A stretch of 64,000 nt of DNA from GCA-002708315 sp963676635 (GTDB lineage Bacteria; Bacteroidota; Bacteroidia; Bacteroidales; F082). A program made the position numbers and the translations under genes. Shown here one piece after another: positions 9,143 to 16,694 of the stretch (position 1 is the stretch's first letter; the number at the start of each line of letters is the position of its first letter). The stretch spans positions 3,224,001 through 3,288,000 of the forward strand of contig OY781105.1 in the NCBI GenBank assembly GCA_963676635.1, in the 5' to 3' direction. A model generated the notes under the pieces. The model ran no database searches, was not told where the DNA came from, and worked only from the letters and a program-made list of their open reading frames with translations.

Positions 9143-10885
9143 ATGAAGATTTTTAAAAATAGTGTATTCAATCATTACTTGCTTCAGCTAATTGTGGTAA
9201 TTGTAATTCTTGTTGTTGCTAATATTATAAGCTCCACTGTGTTTACGCGTTTTGACCTTACCAGTGAAAAACGTTACACTCTTTCGGATGCAACGATTAA
9301 TCTGCTGGAAAATGTTGATGATATTGTTTACTTCAGGGTTTTCCTTGATGGTGAATTTCCGGCTGGTTTTAAAAGATTGAAAAGGGAAACGAAAGAGTTG
9401 CTCGATGAATTCAGAGCTTATAATAAGAATATTGAGTACAGGTTTATTAATCCCTCTGAAAGTGATGACCCTGAGGAAAGGAATCATACCTATCAACTGT
9501 TAATGGAGCAGGGTCTTAACCCTACAAATTTGCAGGTTAAAACAAAAGGGGGAGTTGAACAGCAAATGATATTTCCGGGTGCATTGGTTACTTATCGTAA
9601 TAATGAAATGCCGGTTGAACTACTGGATGCGCAACGCAATGTGCCTCCTGAAGCTGCTTTGAACAATTCTGTTCAGAATCTTGAATTTAAGTTTGCAACG
9701 GTTATTAATCAGCTTATCAAGCAAAAGAAACCTAAGATTGCTTTTATTGAAGGTCATGGTGAACTTGATTCAAAGGAAGTGTTTGATATTACTCAAACCT
9801 TAAAAGAGAACTATGTTGTTAACAGAGTGAAAATCGACGGGCAGGTTGATGCTCTGGTTAACAGGTTTCTTGTGGATTCTCTTACTCAGGATTATGAGAT
9901 ACTCCCTGAATATGCTGCTATTATTATTGCAAAACCTGATTCAGCATTCTCTCAAAAAGATAAGTTTATCATTGATCAATACATAATGTATGGGGGTAAG
10001 GTCCTTTGGCTGCTTGATCCTGTAATAGCCAGTATGGACAGTATTCAAACGCAGGAAAGCACTGTGGCTATTGAAAATAATGTCGGGCTGCAGGATCAGA
10101 TATATACTTACGGGGTTAGAGTTAACAGGGATCTTATTATGGATCTTAATGCTATGGTTATACCCATACGTACCGGGCAAATAGGCGGACAGGCACAGAT
10201 TGATTTCTTTCCGTGGTATTACTTCCCGCTGATTACTCCTCTTGCTAAAAACCCTATTGTTAAGAATCTTAATGCCATTAAAACACAGTTTGTTAGTAGC
10301 TTGGATACAACTACTACAAAAGGTGTTAAGAAAACAATCTTATTGTCAACTTCAGATTATTCCAGACAGGAAAATATACCAGCACTTATTAGTCTGAGAA
10401 CGCTTTCTGAAGAGCCTGATATTATTGATTACCCCGGACCCTCATATGATATTGCTGTTTTGCTTGAAGGTAGATTTTTGTCTAATTTCAGAAACAGACT
10501 TCCTCAGTCTATAAGTACTAACAAAGAGATTGGTTTCAGAGAGAAAAGTGAGCCCACAAGTATGATTGTTGTTACTGATGGGGATATTATAAGAAATCAG
10601 TTTCATATCCCACAGGGCTATCCGTTGCCTTTGGGCTATGATCAGTTTACTCAGGAGACGTTTGGTAACAAGGAGTTTATCCTTAATGCTTTAAATTATC
10701 TTACGGAAGGTGCTGATCTGGTGTCATTGCGATCACGTGAGATGAAGCTTAGATTGCTTGACAAAACTAAAATCAGTGCTGATAAAACTCTGTGGCAGCT
10801 GCTAAATATTGCAGGCCCTGTTGTGCTTGTTATCCTTTTGGGGATTGTGCTGGTTTGGTTAAGAAAAATGAAATATACAAGATAA
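9143..10885 (+). CDS. gldG: GldG-type ABC transporter auxiliary protein
   Basis: A 580-residue protein with one N-terminal transmembrane helix (residues 13-35), a large extracytoplasmic domain and a C-terminal helix near residues 553-573. It carries the family features FTRFDLTSEKRYTLSDATI near the N-terminus and KKPKIAFIEGHGE followed by YGGKVLWLLDP in the middle. These match GldG/ABC_transp_aux proteins, which partner ABC-2 permeases. It is 10 bases from gldF and followed after 5 bases by a DUF4340 gene, so the three form an operon. Confidence 0.9.
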   Translation: MKIFKNSVFNHYLLQLIVVIVILVVANIISSTVFTRFDLTSEKRYTLSDATINLLENVDDIVYFRVFLDGEFPAGFKRLKRETKELLDEFRAYNKNIEYRFINPSESDDPEERNHTYQLLMEQGLNPTNLQVKTKGGVEQQMIFPGALVTYRNNEMPVELLDAQRNVPPEAALNNSVQNLEFKFATVINQLIKQKKPKIAFIEGHGELDSKEVFDITQTLKENYVVNRVKIDGQVDALVNRFLVDSLTQDYEILPEYAAIIIAKPDSAFSQKDKFIIDQYIMYGGKVLWLLDPVIASMDSIQTQESTVAIENNVGLQDQIYTYGVRVNRDLIMDLNAMVIPIRTGQIGGQAQIDFFPWYYFPLITPLAKNPIVKNLNAIKTQFVSSLDTTTTKGVKKTILLSTSDYSRQENIPALISLRTLSEEPDIIDYPGPSYDIAVLLEGRFLSNFRNRLPQSISTNKEIGFREKSEPTSMIVVTDGDIIRNQFHIPQGYPLPLGYDQFTQETFGNKEFILNALNYLTEGADLVSLRSREMKLRLLDKTKISADKTLWQLLNIAGPVVLVILLGIVLVWLRKMKYTR

Positions 10886-10890
10886 CTATT

Positions 10891-11946
10891 ATGAAGAAAA
10901 ACAGGTCATTAATAATATTGCTGATAATCATTGTGCCGGTTGCAATCTGGTTTTTAAGACAGAACAATGAGTCGACATTAAATGCCGATGAATCGGACTT
11001 CAGTATCGCTGATACATCACTGGTTACAAAGATATTTATTGCAGATAAGAAAGACAGATCCGTTTTGCTTGAGCGTACTGATAAGGGCTGGGTGCTTGAT
11101 AACAAATTCCTTGCCAATGCTCATGCTGTTGAGCTTTTTCTGGGTACCATAAGTAAAATCGAGATTAAAGCGCCTGTGCCATTGGCTGCCCGCGATAATA
11201 TTGTTAAGAGAATGGCCGGGATCGCTATTAAAACAGAAATATATGAAAAAGCGTGGCGAATAAATTTTGGTGATAATTTTAAGTTTTTCCCTTACGAGAA
11301 GCTTGCCAAGGTATATTATGTTGGTGATGTTACTCAGAATAACCTGGGGACTTATATGCTTATGGAAGGGGCTCCGGAACCTTTTATTGCATATATTCCG
11401 GGTTTCAGGGGGTTTCTTACTCCTTATTATTCTCCTAAAACTGACGATTGGAGAAGCCATCGTGTATATAAGAATGATCTTACTGAAATTAAGCAGGTGT
11501 CGCTTACCTTCCCTGATATGCCTGAGGAGAACCTGAGGGTTGATGTAGCCGTTGATGGGAGTTATTCTTTATCGGGGGGTGTTGATAATAGTGCTATTAC
11601 TAACTATGATACTCTAAAGATTTTGAATTTGCTGACTTCTTTTAATGATTTGCGTTATGAGTCAAGGCTAAACAATGAACTTCCTGCTATTATGATTGAC
11701 TCTATTGTTAATTCAACACCAATGTTTAATCTTGATCTTATTGATGATAATGATGATACCATTGAAGTAGTTGGTTTTAAAAAGAATTATTTGTCTGAAG
11801 AGGTTCGTGACGAAGCTTACTGGAAACTTATTCCTCTGGATAGCGATAGGTTCTATGGCTTGATAAATGATGGCGAGGATTTTGTGCTGCTTCAGTATTA
11901 TACTTTTGATAAGGTAACATACCCTTTAAGTCATTACACTGAATAA
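10891..11946 (+). CDS. DUF4340 membrane-anchored protein
   Basis: The start is set at the ATG at 10891, giving MKKNRSLIILLIIIVPVAIW, an N-terminal membrane anchor; a longer in-frame extension overlaps gldG and does not look real. The 351-residue product contains LVTKIFIADKKDRSVLLERT and later FLTPYYSPKTDDWRSHRVY, the repeated-domain pattern of DUF4340. Genes of this family are regularly found next to GldF/GldG-type ABC components, as here. It probably acts outside the cytoplasmic membrane with that transporter. The biochemical role is not known. Confidence 0.8.
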   Translation: MKKNRSLIILLIIIVPVAIWFLRQNNESTLNADESDFSIADTSLVTKIFIADKKDRSVLLERTDKGWVLDNKFLANAHAVELFLGTISKIEIKAPVPLAARDNIVKRMAGIAIKTEIYEKAWRINFGDNFKFFPYEKLAKVYYVGDVTQNNLGTYMLMEGAPEPFIAYIPGFRGFLTPYYSPKTDDWRSHRVYKNDLTEIKQVSLTFPDMPEENLRVDVAVDGSYSLSGGVDNSAITNYDTLKILNLLTSFNDLRYESRLNNELPAIMIDSIVNSTPMFNLDLIDDNDDTIEVVGFKKNYLSEEVRDEAYWKLIPLDSDRFYGLINDGEDFVLLQYYTFDKVTYPLSHYTE

Positions 11947-12314
11947 ATTACAATCCTGACAAGGTAATTAATATTCTTTCATATATTTAGAAGACACCTA
12001 CAACGTTATTGGCAAATACGCCGATGCTTATTCCATAATTTATTTTTATCTGGCACTTAAACCTGTTATGCCATTGTTTTTCTTGTGCACTAAATTCATT
12101 TCATATCATTTGTGAAAACACTACTACTGAATTATAAATTGTTCAATCAATTGACTGAAGTGTAATAATGTAATTAGCATAATATGTAAGCCTGTGGTTT
12201 TAGTTTGAATATCTCAACGCGGAACTCGTGATTTTATGTCACTTGCTGAATTTTTAAGTTTTGTTTTGTGTAATCAAGTATCTGTAAGGCGATAATATTT
12301 TATTATATAGACAA

Positions 12315-12590
12315 ATAGCCCTGAAAGGGCGTTCTGTATTAGCATAGGGCGGAAGCCCTATGAATACTGTGCAGTAAATGATAAGGCTGAAAGCCTGACC
12401 TGTTTTTAAAAACTAATCCCAAACATACGTTTCATTATATTCAAGATTATACTTATTAAGGATACTTTTATGATATTATGATTGGGTCATGATTAATAGG
12501 TCTGGCTTACAGCCCTAAATTTAATTGAACATCTTCATAGGGCTTCCGCCCTATGCTATTACATTTATGCCTTTCAGGCAATTTCTTTAC
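12315..12590. repeat. REP/BIME-like inverted pair
   Basis: The left end has CCTGAAAGGGC and the palindrome CATAGGGCGGAAGCCCTATG at 12343-12362. The right end has CATAGGGCTTCCGCCCTATG at 12536-12555 and GCCTTTCAGGC. The two ends are reverse complements of each other, and two shorter imperfect hairpins (GGCTGAAAGCC near 12383, GGCTTACAGCC near 12504) lie between them. This is the layout of REP doublets or small non-autonomous elements moved by a transposase in trans. Confidence 0.65.
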
Positions 12591-12853
12591 TTGACTTATT
12601 GTATAAGTTTTAGGCAATAATTTTGGTAAAGATAGAATAATTATTAATAGGATCTTAAAATAGCAAATGAAGAATGATAAGTTATTTAATAAGTGTTTGT
12701 TTTTAAAGTCTGATCATTAAACACTAATTAAATGAGTTTAATGATGCATCTGAATGCAATACCTACAAAGAGACTTAGATGTTAAGAAATAAACCCCTAC
12801 TTGCAAGTATTCGATTTTTAGTTTGAATATCTCAGTATGGAACTCATGATATT

Positions 12854-13000
12854 TTTTCACTTGAGGAAACACTTCTTTTCACTTGAGAAATCACTTCTTT
12901 TCACTTGAGGAAATGGAAGTCTGATGCGCATCAGGAATGATCCTGATGCACATCAAAAACAATCCTGATGCGCATCAAAAATGATTCTGATGCGCATCAG
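12854..13000. repeat. Composite array with 22-bp period
   Basis: Three units begin TTTTCACTTGAG at 12854, 12876 and 12898. Four palindromic units CTGATGCGCATCAG (one with A for G, two ending in A) begin at 12921, 12943, 12965 and 12987. Spacing within both sub-arrays is exactly 22 bp. The array lies 130-280 bases upstream of the chosen menC start. Confidence 0.85.
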
Positions 13001-13089
13001 AAGGTTGTTTTGTCAAAAGAAGTCAATAAACCTTTGCTGTTGAATGTAATCTTCACACCTTTCTTATCTGTAATCCTTAATCAAAATAG

Positions 13090-13097
13090 TATCTTTG
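13090..13097 (+). promoter_or_regulatory. Probable menC promoter -7 box
   Basis: TATCTTTG matches TAnnTTTG and lies 36 bases before the ATG at 13133. It supports that start over an in-frame ATG at 12968, which lies upstream of the box and inside the palindromic array. Confidence 0.5.
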
Positions 13098-13132
13098 TAT
13101 CATGTTCAATTAGTCATGAAAAATCAAATATC

Positions 13133-14185
13133 ATGCTTAAAGCCTGCTTTAAAAAGCATACGTTCGAATTTATAACACCGGGTGGTACTTCAAGAGGTGT
13201 TCTTAACACCAAAGATTCATGGTATATAATTGTATATGATGACCAGTTCCCTGATCAGAAAGGTATTGGTGAATGTAGTCTTATTTACGGATTAAGCATT
13301 GACAAGCCAGACCTGTTTGAGTCGAAGCTTACAGAGGTAGTCAATAATATCGAAAAATGGGACCTGTGGCTGGAGGGGGGGCTTGATGATTTCCCTGCAA
13401 TCAGGATGGGTTTGGAAACAGCTATTAAAGACTTGCTGGAAGGAGGGGAGCAAATATTGTTTCCATCAGAATTTACAGAAGGCAGGGCACAGATACCAAT
13501 AAACGGTTTGGTTTGGATGGGTGATTACAGGATAATGAAGGAAAGGGTTATTGAAAAAATAAATGCCGGGTTTCATTGTATCAAAATAAAAATAGGAGCC
13601 ATTAAATTTGATGAAGAGATTGCACTCCTTAAATTAATTCGCAAAGATTTTTCTGATAAGGATATAGAGATACGCGTAGATGCCAATGGAGCTTTTGCAC
13701 CCGGTGATGCTATGGAGAAGCTTAACCGCTTGTCTGAATATAATCTTCACTCCATAGAGCAGCCTGTTAAGCCCGGCCAGTGGGATGTTATGGCTGAGCT
13801 TTGCAGAAAATCACCTCTGGCAATTGCTCTGGATGAAGAGCTTATAGGTATTAAAACAGAATCAGAAATCAGAAACATGCTAACAGTCATTAAGCCACAA
13901 TATATTATTCTTAAACCATCCTTACTGGGAGGTATGCGTCAAAGCTACAGGTTTATTGCTGAAGCTGAGAAACAAGATATCAATTGGTGGGTTACATCGG
14001 CTCTGGAAGGTAATATCGGGCTAAATGCAATTGCCCAGTGGACATACACCTTAAATAATAATGTGCCCCAGGGGCTGGGTACTGGTATGCTGTTCAGCAA
14101 TAACATACCATCGCCTTTGGCAATTGAAATGGGAGGACTGTTTTATGATTGTCAGGGTATTTGGGACTTATCAACTATTACATGA
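13133..14185 (+). CDS. menC: o-Succinylbenzoate synthase MenC
   Basis: A 350-residue enolase-superfamily enzyme that dehydrates SHCHC to o-succinylbenzoate in menaquinone synthesis. The start MLKACFKKHTFEFITPGG is chosen because an upstream extension of 55 codons would cross repeat DNA and a promoter box. Superfamily residues are visible: the lysine motif CIKIKIG, metal ligands in RVDANGAF, EQP and DEE, and the C-terminal LKPSLLGG. menE overlaps its stop codon (ATGATGA), so the two are translationally coupled. The other men genes are not in the window. Confidence 0.92.
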   Translation: MLKACFKKHTFEFITPGGTSRGVLNTKDSWYIIVYDDQFPDQKGIGECSLIYGLSIDKPDLFESKLTEVVNNIEKWDLWLEGGLDDFPAIRMGLETAIKDLLEGGEQILFPSEFTEGRAQIPINGLVWMGDYRIMKERVIEKINAGFHCIKIKIGAIKFDEEIALLKLIRKDFSDKDIEIRVDANGAFAPGDAMEKLNRLSEYNLHSIEQPVKPGQWDVMAELCRKSPLAIALDEELIGIKTESEIRNMLTVIKPQYIILKPSLLGGMRQSYRFIAEAEKQDINWWVTSALEGNIGLNAIAQWTYTLNNNVPQGLGTGMLFSNNIPSPLAIEMGGLFYDCQGIWDLSTIT

Positions 14186-15258
14186 TGAATAATGGTATCA
14201 CAATAGATGGTAAATATTACTCTCCTGAAGGAATTAGGGAGAGGTGTACTAATATGCTTCAAAACAATACTACGAAAGAATGGGAGAAGTCTGTGTACAA
14301 TTTCATCAGTGAATGGTACAATAATCGTGAATATATTGTTGTGAGCACTTCCGGCTCAACGGGCAAACCCAAGCCTGTCAGGATCAGGAAAGAATATGCT
14401 GTGGCATCTGCGAAAGCAACAATACAATACTTTGGGCTGACAAAAGGGAATACAGTTTGGCTATGCCTTCCGGCAGATTATATTGCCGGAAAGATGATGA
14501 TAGTGAGAGCCGTTGCCGGAGAACTTAATCTGGTTCTGTCAAAGCCATCATCACTTCCGGATATTAGTAACCAAAGCGTGGATTTTTGTTCGATGGTCCC
14601 AAATCAGGTATTTGAACTATTGAAGAATAAGCCTGATGTTTTATACAAGATAAGAATGCTTCTAATAGGCGGGGCTCCTGTTTCAGAAGTTATTGAAGAG
14701 AGGCTAATCTTCAATAACAGGATTAATGCATGGCATTCATACGGAATGACAGAGACAATTACCCATGTGGGATTGAGAAAAATATCTGAAAACAACAAAT
14801 ACTTCATACCTCTCCCAGGTGTTAGATTCAGTATTGATAAGGATAGCAGGCTAGTTATTGACGCTCCTTCAATCGGAGTTTCAAAGCTCGTTACAAATGA
14901 TGTGGCTGAGATAAATAGCAACGGAGGGGTTAGAATTGGGGGCAGACACGATAATATTATAAACAGTGGCGGTAAAAAGATTCAACCTGAGGTTATTGAG
15001 TCGGCAATAAGTGATATTGTTGATGGTGATTATTTTATCGGCTCATTGCCTGATGACAAATTAATACAAAAGGTTGTTCTTCTTATGGAAGGAGATTATG
15101 AGAAAAATGCAGTAACAAATACAATGGATCTTATTAAAAAGAGGCTGCTTAAGCATGAATGCCCCAAAGAGATTATTCCTGTTCCGGCGTTTGTAAGAAC
15201 CGCATCAGGAAAGATAAACCGTATTAAAACGATTGCGAAAGTATGCGATAAGGAATAA
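14182..15258 (+). CDS. menE: o-Succinylbenzoate-CoA ligase MenE
   Basis: A 358-residue adenylate-forming enzyme, short for the ANL superfamily as is usual for Bacteroidota MenE. It shows the phosphate-binding loop STSGSTGKPKPV, the YGMTET motif, the hinge region GRHDNIINSGGKKIQPEVIE and a C-terminal lysine context SGKINR. It activates o-succinylbenzoate with ATP and CoA, the step after MenC. The start at 14182 overlaps the menC stop by four bases; a longer frame starting within menC is less likely. Confidence 0.92.
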   Translation: MMNNGITIDGKYYSPEGIRERCTNMLQNNTTKEWEKSVYNFISEWYNNREYIVVSTSGSTGKPKPVRIRKEYAVASAKATIQYFGLTKGNTVWLCLPADYIAGKMMIVRAVAGELNLVLSKPSSLPDISNQSVDFCSMVPNQVFELLKNKPDVLYKIRMLLIGGAPVSEVIEERLIFNNRINAWHSYGMTETITHVGLRKISENNKYFIPLPGVRFSIDKDSRLVIDAPSIGVSKLVTNDVAEINSNGGVRIGGRHDNIINSGGKKIQPEVIESAISDIVDGDYFIGSLPDDKLIQKVVLLMEGDYEKNAVTNTMDLIKKRLLKHECPKEIIPVPAFVRTASGKINRIKTIAKVCDKE

Positions 15259-15387
15259 GAGCACTACGGTTAATAAAAAGCATAATAAATTCACTCATAA
15301 ATGTGAATTATATTTTTTTTCTGTATAGTTTTGCGCTAATTAGCAAATATTTTATTAATTTGGTAGATTGTAATATTTGAAAGGAAG

Positions 15388-15780
15388 ATGACTACTTTAA
15401 GCGATTTTGATTTTTCAGGAAAAACAATACTAATTGTTGAAGATACTGAAACAAGCAACAGGTTTTATAACGCTGCTTTAAGCCGCACCAAAGCTAATTT
15501 ATTATGGGCACTTGATGGAGAACAGGCATTAAAACAGGTTAAAGAAAATGATGATATTGACGTAATCCTTCTGGACCTTAATCTTCCAGGCATTAGTGGA
15601 TTTGATGTTTTAAAAAAAATAAGGAAATCCAACGAAACAATATCAATAATTGTACAAACTGCATATGTGCTATCAGGTGAAGAGTCTGCGTGTTACGAGT
15701 TAGGAGCCAATGATTTTATTACCAAGCCAATTATGCTGGATCAGTTATTAAATTCCCTTAAGAAGCATCTTAATCTGTAG
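15388..15780 (+). CDS. Single-domain CheY-like response regulator
   Basis: A 130-residue protein consisting only of a receiver domain: acidic pair Glu18-Asp19 in ILIVEDTE, phospho-acceptor Asp63 in VILLDLNLPG, Thr91 in VQTAY and Lys113 in DFITKPI. There is no output domain, so it should signal through protein contacts or as part of a phosphorelay. No histidine kinase gene is nearby. An AAAGGAAG sequence precedes the ATG. Its 3' end overlaps the convergent nuclease gene by 11 bases. Confidence 0.9.
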   Translation: MTTLSDFDFSGKTILIVEDTETSNRFYNAALSRTKANLLWALDGEQALKQVKENDDIDVILLDLNLPGISGFDVLKKIRKSNETISIIVQTAYVLSGEESACYELGANDFITKPIMLDQLLNSLKKHLNL

Positions 15781-16612
15781 AATACATAGTAATTTGTGCT
15801 GCTTCTTCGATAATCTTCCCAATCTTTCTTTCTGTCATACCCATATTTTTTAAAACCTGAACATTATCTCTCAGTTGTCGGCATAGCACTATTTCTTTAT
15901 CCATAAGGGCTTCTTTATCTCTTTTAGTAAGGCTATGTAGTGATGTTATTGGGTGCATACCTTTCTGGTCAATAATTTGCTTCAGGTTACCCTTGGCAGG
16001 AAAATCCCACGATACAAGCTTTAGTCCGGCACATGTACCAAACTGTTCGGCATCATTAGTAAATCGTGTATTTGTAACTAACCATCCTTCATATATCTGA
16101 TCACCGTTATCCGACTGTCTGAATTTATTCTTCAGATCGTGAAAGCGGGAGTTCACATAAAGAGATGTCTTTACGTCGCTTTTACGTCTTACATCGTTAT
16201 GGAATTTACATTCGGTAAAGACAGTTTTATTACCTTTTATTGCCAGAACATCAACTTCATGACTCACGCATTGTCCGTCGATAACAAGTCCGCTTGTTGC
16301 AGAATAGCCCATTAGTTTAAACATCTCACATATAAGTTTCTCAAAAGGATAACCAGTAGGGCCCATGTCAAGAATAGCCTTTTTTAGTCTGTATCGTCCG
16401 GCTACTTTCCCTGATTTTTTACGAAGGAGGGAATATGCTCTCTGGTATAACTTATGCGTAGACATACCATCAACAATCTTATCCTGCATTAAAGTAATAA
16501 CATGTTCAGCATCTTTTTTAGTTGCCCCTGAACGTATTAGTGAACGGGTGAACTTGTCAATATCGAAAAGCTCTTTTTCGCCATTTCGCTTTGTGATGTA
16601 AATATCTTTCAT
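15770..16612 (-). CDS. ATP-cone plus PD-(D/E)xK (Mrr-like) nuclease
   Basis: A 280-residue protein. Residues 1-85 form an ATP-cone (YITKRNGEKELFDIDKF ... SGATKKDAEHV), a nucleotide-sensing domain best known from NrdR and ribonucleotide reductases. Residues 86-200 form a restriction-endonuclease-like fold with the catalytic series Glu119-Asp121 and Glu134-Lys136 in HEVDVLAIKGN and VFTECKFH. This ATP-cone/Mrr arrangement is a known but little-studied family. There is no methyltransferase beside it, so a solitary defence or DNA-processing role is possible but unproven. Confidence 0.8.
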   Translation of the reverse strand: MKDIYITKRNGEKELFDIDKFTRSLIRSGATKKDAEHVITLMQDKIVDGMSTHKLYQRAYSLLRKKSGKVAGRYRLKKAILDMGPTGYPFEKLICEMFKLMGYSATSGLVIDGQCVSHEVDVLAIKGNKTVFTECKFHNDVRRKSDVKTSLYVNSRFHDLKNKFRQSDNGDQIYEGWLVTNTRFTNDAEQFGTCAGLKLVSWDFPAKGNLKQIIDQKGMHPITSLHSLTKRDKEALMDKEIVLCRQLRDNVQVLKNMGMTERKIGKIIEEAAQITMYSTD

Positions 16613-16640
16613 GTGCTATAGAATAAAGGCCGAAGGTACA

Positions 16641-16673
16641 AAAAAAGCCCGAACTTAAATTAAGCCCGGGCTC
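16641..16673 (-). terminator. Rho-independent terminator of the amylase gene
   Basis: On the minus strand AGCCCG pairs with CGGGCT around an internally pairing AT-rich loop, followed by a run of T. It lies about 20 bases past the amylase stop codon. Confidence 0.8.
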
Positions 16674-16694
16674 TAAAAAAAATGAACAATACAG

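Larger units (their letters stand above)
11947..13089. other. 1.1-kb gene-free interval rich in repeats
   Basis: No credible gene is seen. The interval holds an inverted pair of REP-like palindromes (12315-12590), a composite 22-bp-phased array (12854-13000), and a direct repeat of about 50 bp: 12199-12250 and 12816-12867 both read TTTAGTTTGAATATCTCA, then GGAACTC, then TCACTTG. The second copy of that direct repeat runs into the 22-bp array. Confidence 0.7.

Noticed and set aside
12968..13132. Longer N-terminus for MenC from the ATG at 12968
   Set aside because: The extension would translate the palindromic array and cross a promoter box; family members begin at the position corresponding to 13133.
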